Shown here: positions 31,612-43,600 of the stretch, piece by piece | Position numbering within the stretch: position 1 is the stretch's first letter | Layout of the letters: every line of letters begins with the position of its first letter | Program-made: the position numbers and the translations under genes | The notes under the pieces: model-generated | The model's database searches: none | What the model saw: only the letters and a program-made list of their open reading frames with translations | What the model was told of the DNA's origin: nothing | NCBI GenBank assembly: GCA_949710005.1 | Contig: OX453277.1 | Coordinates: forward strand, 1,897,501 to 1,961,500 | Length of the DNA: 64,000 nucleotides | Source: Ricordea florida | Taxonomy: Eukaryota > Cnidaria > Anthozoa > Corallimorpharia > Ricordeidae | Direction of reading: 5' to 3'

Positions 31612-33297
31612 CAGCTCATAAATGAAATTTTGAGGTACATGCATCATCCTACCTCTTGGTTTTCACTTCCTCTGCTTAACGTTTGTAGAACCTGCAAGTG
31701 TTCTTCCGTGTGAGGAACTGCCCTAATAACTCTGTGTCTGTGTAAAATGAACAGAACAAACATAACTTCAGCGTGGATCAAAAGTAAAAACAAACCTGTA
31801 TCGCTGTTCCTTTGTCGTGGATTTATCTATATTTGACACTCAAGCTAAATCTGTGAAATTATCCTAAAAGAACGCGAAGCAGATAGAATACAGTCCGACG
31901 GGTTAAAATCTAAATTCTAGATAAGATCAAGTTCAGTGAGATTAAGTTTCTGAACAAACTGGTGTCGTCTCGGTAGGAATTAAACTAAAACAAATGGAGT
32001 TATCAGTAGAGCTGATAAAGAAAGCAATATAATGATTCCACTGACATTTTTTTTATCGTTATCTCTTCGTTAGAGGAGACAAATTATGAATATAATATAA
32101 ATCCTCATATGAGCACATGCAGTCTGTATAAGTTTCCCATCACAATGTATATCAGTTCATATATTCGAGTAAACCTATTGAGCCGCGAGGCTGCACGATT
32201 TGTCCTTTGTGGCAGGGAAGAAAAAAGAAATATTTATAAAGTATAATTCTCAAAAATTTTCATCTTTAACTCAAACGGAGGATAACAGAAAACGTTTCCA
32301 CAGAACAGGCTTAATGAGAATTTTTTTTACGTTACAGCTTTTACTACTCCAAAATAAAGTGAGACAAATTTTGGAATTAAAGTAGGGATTTTTGAATGCG
32401 GCTCATCGAGATCAAGTCACAGCGCATACATATTAATGCTGTTTTGAAGACAGTCTCATAGGTTTAACACAACTCAGGAGATCATGATTGTGATCGTGAA
32501 ATGCGTCCATTGCTTTCATTTTAACTTTCGCTTTGAGATTTCAAGTTACTCAATATACATGATGACATTAAAATGTTAAATTGATTTAAGCCTCTCAAGC
32601 CAAAAGACTTTTCATGGCACAGGGAGAGCCGGCCAACAGGCCTGAATTGAAAGCCTTCTAGGGAGTCATTTTCTTTCCTAAGCATAATTATTATTCAAGG
32701 ATCACAAAACAGATGCTATCCGCTCACGACGAAATGACACTGATGAAATAAATGATTTATAGGGACGCGAGCGCCGATCACGTTTGCTATATATCAAACA
32801 GCCACTGAGTTTGGCTGATGAGAGGCTATTATATGACCAGCGAAAAAAGATTGTTTCTATCTGTAAAATCACATTAAATTTTTTTTTTTTTTCGTTATGC
32901 AGTTCAACAATGAATTATTTTATAATATACTTTTCAACTGTGTCCTGTCATGTGGTTTTTTCTCGTTTTTGCATGGGCTAATATACTCCGCTGAGGATTT
33001 TCTTTCACCTTTCAATGGCGTTTTCGATCTTGAAAACTAATACAAAGAAAGCTAAATTACAAATATGGAGTTTTCTCTTGTCGGTTTGAAATCTCTGCGC
33101 ATTATGACGTCTTAGAATAGATGCCAGTGAATCTAATGAATTAACTCTTAATTCACCTGGAGGTCAATCAATACTTACTTAGAATACAACCTCGTGGGTA
33201 ACTCACATTTAGCCGTGCGACACATGGTCATAAAAACCAGGAAAACGCAATAAAAATAAAATCTCATTTTCCGAGCTGACGGCTTCCCAATGTTCAT
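26355..33297 (-). CDS. Secreted M14A zinc pro-carboxypeptidase (A/B/O type), 11 coding exons
   Basis: Exons in transcript order: 33297-33207, 31826-31796 (inferred micro-exon), 31737-31653, 31031-30816, 30415-30314, 30187-30083, 29309-29211, 28384-28291, 28097-27895, 27075-26985, 26551-26355. Total 1314 nt, 437 residues. The N-terminus is a signal peptide ([15 protein letters not shown] core). A propeptide follows ([20 protein letters not shown] onward), with basic residues near 136-138 (PREK) as the likely activation site. Zinc ligands are H194 and E197 in HAREW, and H319 in DVHSYGQ. Substrate and catalytic residues are R248 (RLWRK), N266-R267 (DLNRNW), Y373, and E396 in MELRDTG. C260 and C283 have the spacing of the pancreatic CPA disulfide. 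The residue seven after Y373 is K380, where CPA has Ile and CPB has Asp; a basic residue there predicts cleavage of C-terminal Glu/Asp. It acts outside the cell, probably in digestion. Divergent from MED23. Confidence 0.94.
29843..30004. repeat. Foldback element in carboxypeptidase intron
   Basis: Arms share GTGCAACCATCGAGTTAT and GGGAGGTTTGCTAAGCA with their near-complements GCTTAGCAACCTCCCG and AACTCGATGGTTGCAC. The loop is about 40 nt, near 29905-29945. MITE-like; no confident target duplication. Confidence 0.6.
31321..31612 (+). mobile_element. tRNA-derived SINE with ATT tail, plus copy
   Basis: Starts GCAGGGTTGGCGCAGTGG (A box), with B box GGGTCGATTCTCC at about 31378-31390. The body has CCTCGGCGTCATATGTAGG and AAAACCAACATTCGATT, ending TTTGTGCTTTACAATGTCC and an (ATT)n run at about 31571-31612. 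The order matches the minus-strand copy at 23780-24014. It lies in the carboxypeptidase intron between exons 4 and 3, antisense to the gene. Confidence 0.8.
31827..33206. other. Long first intron of the carboxypeptidase
   Basis: AT-rich DNA with short random frames (32200-32385, 32784-32981). The branch joining the signal-peptide exon to the propeptide needs a phase-correcting exon, placed at 31796-31826. I see no transposon boundaries here. Confidence 0.4.
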
Positions 33298-33980
33298 TCT
33301 TTGTGTATTCAGCTTCCTAAGAAAACAACAGAAATAGTTAAGCCCGACATAACGTAGGTTTTTGCACTGACTCTGACGAACTATTTACACCGCCTTGACT
33401 TGATTCTAAAACTTTTTTTATTGCTAGGAAAAAAAAATGATTCAAGCAAAAACTCATCTTTCAGCCCTTGTTGCCTGTTTTAGTGTGAATATAACGGAAG
33501 GAGCTACTTTGACACGGAATCAGAACTAAATTGTTCATCTATTGCCTATTCAACGCCACGTATCACACGAAAGTTTTCATGTTTCTAAAATCTGTTTACA
33601 GCTGATGAAGGTCGTTACTTTTCTTCAGAAAAATGGCGTCTTTACATAATTTGTCATATTTGTCGACTCTAATTTTTCTCAAGAAGTCAACCACAATCCA
33701 TTGTATAACCAAACAGTGTTTACTTTGAATTAGAGTTTTCGTCAGTCTCACCTTTCGTATCTTACCGTTTCACCAATTCTGGTGATGAATTTAAGCGAAC
33801 GCTCTAAATAGCTTCTATTTCGCGAGCCACGGCAGGTTAATTCACTGAAATAAGTCAACTATTCCATTAGAAACTGCTGCCTCAGGTTAACGAATTCACT
33901 GACGAAAATAGCTTCCCAATGAGTAATTTCGCACTTTTTTTTTATCAACAGGACCAAACGCTGCAACGAGAGACACGTAC

Positions 33981-34040
33981 CTTGATTAACGAAGTCGGCT
34001 TAAAATGAACTGTGACTATGAAAAGACCATTCCCCCTTGC
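33981..34040 (-). other. Possible non-coding first exon of the carboxypeptidase
   Basis: On the minus strand GTTAATCAAG is followed by GTACGT, a strong donor, at 33981/33980. An acceptor CTTAG lies a few tens of bases before the start codon at 33297. This would make a 5' UTR intron of about 0.66 kb. The upstream limit of the exon is not visible and 34040 is a guess. Confidence 0.35.
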
Positions 34041-34391
34041 TGTGATTCACAACTGAACACTCAGAATATTTAATGTTCATAGTTTGCTGAGCTCGCCTAT
34101 ACAGGTGAACTGGCATCATATTGGAAACCAGACGTACGCTAATGAATGCAAACTGCATCAAAATTTCTGCATTCTGCGGCTATAAATTAAAAGAGAGAAT
34201 ATTGGGTTGACGAGGGGAGTGGGGTAGGGTGACTTTGTGTAAACTATTCAGGATGTTCTCAGGGAAGTTATCGCTAAATCAATAGGTCTACCCTAAGTGG
34301 ATTTGACATGCAGTGCGTTAAATGAATGCTAAGGAGGTACACGCTCTCTATACACTGAGTGGGAAATGTATAGTGTAGCATAATGGCTTAA

Positions 34392-34701
34392 TGCACCTAT
34401 CACTGTTAAGCCGGCGGGGGGAAGTCAGGGCATGGGGTGGGGATTTGATATTTTTGAAAAATTTGCCGTTCAAATCCCCTGCCCACGGGCAAATCATTCC
34501 AGTCAAATGCAACCAAATTTCCCCACCCCGGGCTGCACATCGCTGTCAAATATCCTAAGGCTGGCAAAGAAAGATTCAAATATTCCCTCCCCCGGGAGAA
34601 CAAGGTCAGTCAAATGCCCTACCCCTGGGCCAACAAAGACAATCAAATCCCCACCCCATGCCCTGACTCCCTCCCCCGCCGGCTTAACATTGATAGGTGC
34701 A
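34392..34701. mobile_element. MITE with TAA duplication, GC-rich
   Basis: Ends are TGCACCTATCACTGTTAAGC and the complement ending GATAGGTGCA. The inverted repeats extend about 55 bp and include GTCAGGGCATGGGGTGGGGA and its complement. It is flanked by TAA (34389-34391 and 34702-34704), consistent with Harbinger-type 3-bp targets. The interior repeats TCAAAT plus CCCC-rich segments. The frames within it are by-products of that repetition. Confidence 0.65.
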
Positions 34702-36375
34702 TAACTACTGAAGCTGCTATGAAAAAAGGCTTTGGTGCTTGCAACAGTCTTTTTCATCTCCAAATCTATAATTCGCGATAAAGCAGCTTAAACTGACAAC
34801 AAATCATGAGACAGTGAGTTGAAGCTCGTGGAGGGAAATAAATAAGATCGAGCGCTTTGCACTTACTTTTTGTTTCTGTTCCCCCGTCAGTTTTTGTGTG
34901 ACGAAATGATGGATCAGCTCTCACTGAATTTGAAGTGGCAGTTCGATCGACCACGCGTTTGCATCAGTAAGAAAACTAGGCTTGTGAACTATTAAACCAA
35001 CGCTTGGATATATATTTTTATAAAGAAGGTTCAAAATCCGGCTGTTTACGAGGAATGGTTTTACTGACGAAAAAACATGGACACTGAAAATAACCAGTTT
35101 GTTTTTTGTCCTCATAGGAAAATAAAAGACAATTTTGAGCTTTATATTGGTTCTCCAAAGTAGCACTTAATAGATGCTATTAACTCGCTATAGCATTTTG
35201 TTGAACATTTAGTTTATTATACTAGCGGCCCTCAAAGCCATTGAGAGATTTTTAAGTTTGAAAATGGAGAAAAAAATAAGCAAACATGATTATTGAGCTA
35301 TACCCCTCTCAGAAAGATTGCTCGAGTTTGTTGTGCATATCTTTGCGTTGCACAATGTAAAAAGTGTTCTATTGTGATGCTTTTACAGGCTTTTTTCTGT
35401 GTTTAGTTAATGGCAAATAATTTATCCGTGTGACAGGAGTTAGTCATTAATACCCGAATCTTCTATAGTTTTTCCCTGGTTTCTGGAGGCCCCGCTGTTG
35501 GCGCATCAAAGACAGACGTTAATAATTCATAGTTTATTTACCCACAACAAAATTCCAGAATTTGTTCCTTAAAACACTCTTGTGGAATATTGATAAGTCT
35601 TGACTGAGTACAAACGAGTATAAAAAATGAGAAATATATTCATGAATTAAATTATATCATAAAATGCAGCAGTATTTGAAGGGTACCCTTCCTTTTCATA
35701 ATCACTAGGGGAAGATAGATCGTTTGCAAGAGTTATCTAGCCGGGCGTTAGTCTCTCAAAAGTGGCTTGATCGGCGACTTTAAGAACATGAGACCTTAAA
35801 TCGTTCCATACATGAATTATAATCTGATTGAAAGAATTACTATTAGAAAGCGTGAGGCAAAGAGGGTCTCAATTAGGAGTCAGAACAAGCTGTCCCATAT
35901 TGTCGTTTTTAAGTGGAAACTTCAACACTCCTCTTCACAAAAGATGTATTTTTATACATGTCAAAAGCGAGCTAAATAGAAGTTCTCTTTATCAAATGGA
36001 ACCTTTTACCGTTCAATTACTGGTCGGAATGCTCTATCAGTGATTACAGGAGGTTCGTGGGAGGAAGGCCATTAAGCTAGGCCTGTTCGAAGAACATCCT
36101 GCCATAAAACGGTTTATGTCCATTTAACTTGAAATGCCCAAAACTCCCAAATCACAGGGTCCCTCCAGGCTCTTACTCTCCTTACGCTTTTTCTTCTGAT
36201 AAATGTCGAAACTTCATTTGCATACATTTATGTCGTTTTTTTCTTCTTTCGTGGGGGTGTGACACCTTTTTTGGGAAAGGCAAGAAAGTCGGGAAAGGCA
36301 AGAAACGTGGTGAGTCACGACACTCTTCCCAACACTCTAAACTTGAACCCCAGTGAATGCCTTGTTCTCACGAGT

Positions 36376-36525
36376 CTTTGCTATAGCTCAGTTGTAGAGC
36401 GTCCAAACCAGTTATCAGAATTAAGTTCGTGGGTTTGACTCCAGTTGGGAGAACTCGGATTGACTTTTTCCGACTTCAGGCCTGTGACAGTGCCGAGCCT
36501 GAATACATCCTTCACTTCTGACTTG
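36376..36525 (+). mobile_element. tRNA-like SINE fragment
   Basis: A box TAGCTCAGTTGTAGAGCG and B box GTGGGTTTGACTCC are about 45 nt apart, followed by GTTGGGAGAACTCGG and a non-tRNA body. The acceptor stem does not pair, so it is not a functional tRNA gene. Confidence 0.6.
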
Positions 36526-36626
36526 TACACTCAGTTTTGCTGAAGACGTGAAATGCAATCACACACTTCACACTTATTTTTTGCGCTTCTTCAAAACAAC
36601 TTTTTTGTGACTCTATTTAACAAAAA

Positions 36627-36789
36627 AAGCCTAAGCCGTGTATTACGCTGTGATAAAACACGACGGGCATTTGAGAACACGGGTGAAATGTAGAAAACAC
36701 GAACCGCATGCGAGTGTTTTCTACACTTTCTCGAGTGTTCTCAAATGTCCGGAGTGTTTTAATCACAGTGTAATACACAGCTTAGGCTT
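36627..36789. repeat. Foldback element
   Basis: The left arm begins AAGCCTAAGCCGTGTATTAC and the right arm ends GTAATACACAGCTTAGGCTT. The arms also share CATTTGAGAACAC and GTGTTCTCAAATG. The loop is about 20 nt, near 36700. MITE-like. Confidence 0.65.
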
Positions 36790-37153
36790 GTTCATTTGTA
36801 CACGCTGCGAGTACTCAGAAACAACAAAGCACACATATCGACAAACTGACGCCATTTAATACCAACTTCTCGACTGTTTTCACTTCTTCTTCTTTATTTG
36901 TTATATTAACCTCAGCTTCAAAACTTTCTGCTGCTTCGCAGAGAACTCCATCATGAATTACTTCAAAGACAATGTTTTTCGTCATCTCTAACAAAAATGT
37001 CGATTGGAAGTAATGTGGCGAAAAACAATAAAACACGCTTTTTCCTATGTTTTATACTCTGATAAAACATGGGTTTTTGAACAATCGGAGCGCTCGCAAT
37101 GTCCTATCTATACTATAACAAACATTATAATGAATATTTGTTCAATAAAATTT

Positions 37154-37357
37154 GTTAGTATAAATACTCAGGTGATTATACAAAATCGCGCGCTCTGATT
37201 GGTTCGCTATCTTGGATAATCAGCCGATAATCACCTCGACGAACAAAAATGGCTGCCAGTCGTTCCCGCGCTTTTGATGAAATATAATTTTTACGTCTCT
37301 GGCAAGGCTTTTTCTTTTCTTTTTTTGAAATAATCACCTGTGTATTTATACTAAAAC
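37154..37357. repeat. Inverted-repeat element with TTAGTATAAATAC ends
   Basis: GTTAGTATAAATACTCAGG at the left pairs with CCTGTGTATTTATACTAAAAC at the right. The non-repetitive middle includes AAAATGGCTGCCAG. It lies about 200 bp upstream of the MED23 upstream ORF, so it may contribute promoter sequence. Confidence 0.55.
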
Positions 37358-37554
37358 AATTATTCACCTCAGTCTCAGTGATCATCACTTCGCCTTCGGC
37401 GAATAATTGTTAATTAAATACTAGTAAAACATGCCACTCTCTGGCATTGTGCGAAAGTTATTTGGTGACATCAAGCGGGCTCTTATCGCCCAGCGGCCTT
37501 CCCCATAACCCTTTGTTAGTACGTACCAGGCCTCTTTCAGCTGTTGCTTTCAAC

Positions 37555-37581
37555 ATGGCGGAAGAGAGCGCCAGGTTATAG
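37555..37581 (+). promoter_or_regulatory. Upstream ORF of MED23 (8 codons)
   Basis: ATG at 37555 in good context (CAACATGG) encodes MAEESARL then TAG, ending 29 nt before the MED23 start. If transcription begins upstream of 37555, this uORF would reduce or tune MED23 translation. The transcription start is unknown. Confidence 0.5.
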
Positions 37582-37610
37582 TATCGAAACCTCTTTCATT
37601 TTCGACAGCA

Positions 37611-40600
37611 ATGGCTGAGAATTATAAAGAGAAATTGCTCCAGATTTTGCAAGATGCTTTGGTATGTTTGTTGCAGTACATGCATTCTCCGATACAAAGG
37701 CACTTTACAAATATTATCTTGCTTAATACTAAACGAGACGTTGAAGAAAAGAAAGGAACAGACAGCATTTTATGACCGGTTCCAGTCTTCGGCTGGCCCC
37801 GGTAATTACCCGACTTGTAGTTTGTGTGTGTGTGATTTGTGTTTGTGAGTATTAATAGTTTTTTTTTTTATAAATAGTGAGTAGTCATACATGTATATAA
37901 GTGTTGTAAAACAATCAATATGCTTCACGGAATGTCATTGGTTTTACTATACTGAGCTCTTCTCCACTCTCATTCTGCCTTGTTTTGATATTAATGATGT
38001 TATTTTCGATTTCGTGTACCTATTTAAAATTCTGTTGTATTAATACTATTGAATGGAGTAAATACAAATGCAAAGGCTTAGATTTAGTTTTCACTTCGTT
38101 TTTCTGAGCAATGTAGGTTTCATTTAAGACTTAAGAGATCAAGAAATCTCGACCACACGGAAATGCGTGATTTTCATATCACCCCACACTTCATAATGCA
38201 TGCTGTGGTTGTACTGTTTTGTACTTCGAAAATATGAAATGTTTTTGTGTGCATTACCCGAAACAATTCAGCTACAGCATGCATAATGAAGTTTGGGGTG
38301 ATATGGAAATCTAGCCCCACTCCAAACTATTTCAAACCTGTTTTTATGCATTTGGTGGCTCTGATTTGGCAGATCAGTTTGTCTAAAAAACTTAGCTTAC
38401 CAACTGATGCTGAGATCCTTTTATTTACACTTATTGTATTGAACTGTGAAATGTTGTTTACTTTGTTTTCCTTTAAAATTATTTAGAGCATTGAGACAAC
38501 TGAAGCTGTATTTTGTGGGTAAGGTTCATGGTTTATAATTTAAACTTTTTTATTCATCTATTATGTCAGTAATGATACTAGACCAATTTATACAGGCTCA
38601 ATAACTGATACCCAAAAGGCTTCAGTTGCTTTTTACAGTCTTAACTTTTTTTTTGTTCAGAATGCTTCTTCATGATGAAAAGGATGATGAGGATATGAAA
38701 GAGTTGTTTCAAAAGGCATTTAAACCATTTTGGGACACTGTTGCTCTGGTTGGTGTAATCAATTCCTTTCTTTTTATTTCTAACCTTGACATGATCAGAA
38801 TGGATTTCCAATCCTTATTCTGGCATTTTCACCAAACTAATAATAAACATTTTAATGGTTACATTACTGACAGTACAATATTGTACTACCTCAGAGGTAC
38901 CGCACATAACTTTTTGATGTGGTTAGAACATATTTGCTATTAAATAATAAGATGAGTGTACAATTAAGATTGATTGTTCGCACCATGGTATTTCAAGAGT
39001 AACTTTTTTATCAGTGGTATTGAATACAGGGCTAAAAATTGGCGGTCGCGTGGTCGCCAGTGGCAAGTTGAAACTGACCAGGACTACCAAAAGTTAAGGT
39101 TTGTATGCCCGATGTGCGACTATGTCACGAAATTTTGAAAAGTTGAATGTAAATTATGCGAAGTACAAAGTTAAAAATAAAACTCAATATGTAGTTTAAT
39201 TGGAATACCTTTCTCTTCGTTTCTTTGTCTGGACTGTAAGATCATCCATTCTAGTGAATTTTTAGCTCTGAAGTGGAAATGCCGATTCATTTTAACAGTG
39301 ATTGCACGAGCGATCCACATTCACAATAGGGGAAATCGAAGGCAAATCATTTTGGGATGGGCCGTGACGAATTCAAGGAAACTGGCCACCAAGCACTGGA
39401 GTTAATTTTTAGCCCTGTGAATGTAGTCAATAATATGATAACTTTGGGCTGAGACTGATACTAAAATTATCAGGAATGTCTGCCAGAGATATATTTTAGT
39501 TTAACATTTGACTTGTTAATTTCAGGATGCAAAGGAACAGCTTCTCCTTGATTTTGTCTCATTTATTTACAATGAAGACAATCCAAGAAGAATTGATATT
39601 GCTTTCAGTTTGCTTGGAAGTCTGGTGGAAAGTTCACTAGTACCTTCCAGGTAGGAAAAACAGAAACAAATATACATGAATGTTGTGGTTCAATTTTATG
39701 CTTGGTTTCAATTTTATTTTCCTTTGTTTCGAACTCATTATCATACATTACCATACCAAAAAACAAAGGAAAATAAAATTTAAACCAGGGAAAAAAATTG
39801 AGCCACAACATGCATATGTCTCCAATTGCATATGTGATATATGTACACTAGCTCTGGTTTTATATTCCTGTGATAAGTGATTGGATAAATAATCTTACGC
39901 CAGTAAATGAACCAATCAGAAGTAAGAATGTAACCAAAAGTGATGTTCAGTGTATACTTAAGTACTCATGCTTGCAGTTCCCAGATGACACAAGTTTAGA
40001 AAAATGTATGTTAGGTTCTACTTCAGCAGAATGAAATAAATCTTAGGATTATCGTTCAAAAGTTATGTACAGTGAATGTACTAAATATAAAGTAACCAGG
40101 ATAATCATTTTTCAGTTTCAGCTTTTCCATTGTCGGGTTGCTACAGATTCTCTTCTTTTAAAGAAAATAGGAATAAAAGTAACTGATATGTATGCTTTCT
40201 GCAAATCTGAAGTGGAACATTTAATTCATCTTTTCTGGTACTGCAGAGTCACCTTGCAATTTGGCAAGGATTTAGACTGTAGATGAAAGTCAGTCATAAA
40301 CTTGTAAAAAATGCTCACACCATAAAATCATGGAATTGGGCTTAAAACCTTCCCTTCTCAGCAAAAAGACCTCCTGCCTTGTTTTACTGCCAAATACTCT
40401 ATTTGGACATGTAGAACACAGGATAAGCTTCTTTAAATTAATTAGAAAATTTCAAATTGTTTGCATTGAGCTTTTGTTCACTTCCTATTAATTCATGTGT
40501 CCCATGCCTCTGTAAATTTAGTTGCCTCTAGTAGTATAGCGCTAATCTTTATTTATTAATTAATATCTACATTCATTTCATTGCCTGGCTCCAAAAATTG

Positions 40601-43600
40601 AATTAATCCTGTTAATAGATTAAGGCTGTGTAGTGTAAATTTGTAATTATTAATGTGCGTAGTGTTAGACAGGTAAGCTAGGTAATATCATGGTATTGTA
40701 AAAAATCTTGGTTTGTAGTGTCCATGGTATTAAAATAAGAAAAAAAAAACTAAAAAAAATTCCTTCCCTTTCAGGAATGTGTGTGAAGCCATTCTTAAGA
40801 CACCACATCTGAATTTCCAGAATGAAGTGATGTGGTGTAAAAGTTTTCAGCTTCTTCTGAGGATTATTGGAGGATCTGATTACAAGGTAATTTCTCAGTA
40901 CTTTGGACACTTTTTGTGGCAATGCCTCTTATTAGATACCAGTAGTCTCCTTCGCAGGCTTTGTCTGGCTCATCACGCAACACTTAAATGTGAGGAGAAG
41001 CTTTGCATGATGAGCCACACAACAGCTGCAAAGGAGACTACAATATTCAGGGGCAATATTAATCACAAGGGGTTTTCTAATTGGAAACTTGGCAAGACTA
41101 TTAATAGAGAAGAGAGGCTTTGGCTTTCAATAACATTTGAAGTAGACACTTCCTTATCACTGGGCACTTGGAGCTGTCACTGGCAATTTGAACCAATTTA
41201 GTTTGCCATTTCAGATTTCCTTCCTCAAAATGCATTTCCCTATTCCAATAGTTTATTCTAATAGTCATCCATATTATAAGTGAGGTGTTTTATTGTTTCA
41301 TAGTTTTGATGTTTGATTTCATGATTACACAGGCTTGCCGCGATATCCTAGCAATAGTGTTCCAGAAGGTCAACACCATCCCAGCTTCCCCTGACAAATC
41401 CTACAGCGGTCGTATCCAGTCCTGTGTCAAGGTGTTTATTCTTCCTATTAAGTCTTAGAATCTCTGCCAGTATGCCAGTCCTGACATAAATTAAGTTGTT
41501 TACATACAGTTCACTTCTGTGTTAACTTAGTGCTAATTGTGGTGATCCTTGTGCTATTTCAGTTTGTACAGTATGTGCTGGACAGGAATGCATGCTTGTT
41601 GCCGGCATATTTGGTTATCAATGAGGTTAGTTGATCATTTGCCATGGCATTTTGTGATAAAAGCTTTTAGTTGTTAATTTCTAAAATTCTAAGTAAATCA
41701 TTTCATTTCCTTTTAAACACCAAATTTTCCTCACTTATTTATCAATGACAATGTAGACCGTTCTTACTGTTGATTAACCACAAATCATTGTTGCCTTTAA
41801 TAAAAGTCATCTGATATCATGCGATGGTGCGATTTTGCACAATTGACCTCAAATCACATTTGATCTCACAGTTCATAAAAAAATCACTCTGCATCTACAC
41901 TGTAATAGTTTCAAGACGATTTACCTTTGAAAAAGCCCAAGAAACGTTCTGAAACTATGGATTTCACAAACAGTCAAAGTTCAAGGCATTATTTTCATTT
42001 TTGGCAGGTCTGGGGCCTGATGTTAGTTTTTCCATTCTTAAAGAATTGCCTGTTAGTGCAATTCTTTGAGTGAGCCTATCAGGATTGCTGATATAAACCC
42101 ATGACATATGATCCTTCTCACGTCATGGGTAATCGGAAATAAGCAAAGTTTATATCAGAGAAGCGATGTTAAGCTGTTTGACAACAAAATGTAAGCTTAT
42201 GTTCTTTTGCGTTCATCACCAGCGCCCTCATGGACAAGTTTGTAATGAAAACGCCTGCTGTTCCTTTGTGTTCAACTACTGGGAAAACCAATTTCCCCTT
42301 CTTTTAAATCTGACTTACAAAGACAGAGCAGAAAAATACTCCCTATACGTTCCATGTAGATGATGGACTGTTGTTTTGTTTGTCATGTAACATAGTCACT
42401 GATCATCTTAGAAAATCCATGCCAGACTAAGCATAATCAAATTAAAGTGTCATCCCAATTCACTCATAATTGCTTATTTTTTGTTCCTTCATGAAAAATT
42501 GTTGTTAGAGGTGCTCAAAAGTGGTTTTCTTTCTTATAATTCTGGTAAAAAAGCTTAAAATAGTGGAGGAAAAATTGCCTAATTTGCATAATTTGCTGCA
42601 TAATAGTCCTTTCTTATTGGACAATCTACCCTGAAAATATCGCACAATTTCTGGTTCTTTATTGCGCCCTATCTGATGGCCTGTTAATAGTAATAAAAGC
42701 ACCAAATGACTTCTTTGTATAAAACCAACTGAACTGTCTGTGATCTTGACCTAAAAAAGAGGCAAGAACATTCTCTGTAGTTTACAGTCTGTTTGCAGTA
42801 TGATCTTCTTTCTTTTACTTAATTTTTAGATTTACCAGCATTATCCAGAAGGAAAAGTTAAACCCCATTGGGTATGTATCATTTACAAGTTAATTTACAG
42901 CTGCTTGTGTTTGACGTGGACATGAGTACAGGCTCCATCATACTAGGTTTATAAATTGAGACTTACCTCTTATCCAGGGGTAGTTTGTCAATTGATACAC
43001 CTGGATTCTTCATTCTGCAGACACCAATCATGTGGACATCTACATGTAGCTTTACTACTTACTTGTGCTACCTACCTTAATGTATTCATTTGAAGAAATC
43101 TTGGGTAAAACTTACATACTTAAATTCTGTTGTTCTATTAAAGCATCATTATTATCAAGTTCAATAGTTAACAAGAATGACTTTCAAAATTAATTGTTTC
43201 ATTTAAGACATTGCTATGTATTACTTCTGAATTAGATTTTAAGTTGATTTAAAATGTTATTGTAGTTGTGTGCTGCTGCTTAAATGATGCATAGAGTTAG
43301 TTAAACTTATTATGTTGTATTGCAATGATTGTTTTGGCAGGCCATTGCAAAGTTGATAGCAGATTTTGTTGACACATTTAGGCCTCTTGCTCAGATTGTC
43401 ACAGTTACAGGTCAGTCCACGCCTAAGCTGTAGTACAATACAGAACTCAACAATCTACAACACCAAGTTCCACATTCCAAGTTCCCTTTGCTCTCGGATG
43501 AAGGGCTAACGCTCGAAACGTCAGCACCTCCTTTTTACCTTATGGTGGTATAACTTACTTTATCAATTTGTTTGATTATCCCAATTTCTTGTGCTTCAAT

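Larger units (their letters stand above)
34041..37554. other. Divergent intergenic region between carboxypeptidase and MED23
   Basis: Contains the promoters of both genes and at least four repeat insertions, listed separately. The stretch about 34750-36370 shows no gene, no RNA and no repeat edge that I can recognise; its short frames look random. Confidence 0.5.

Noticed and set aside
34406-34763. Overlapping proline/glycine-rich frames on both strands
   Set aside because: They arise from repeated CCCC-rich segments within a MITE.
41806-42690. Frames at 42166-42363 and 42505-42705 as a possible transposase
   Set aside because: No DDE, BED or hAT dimerisation motif visible; the frames are short and unrelated to the element's other copy.
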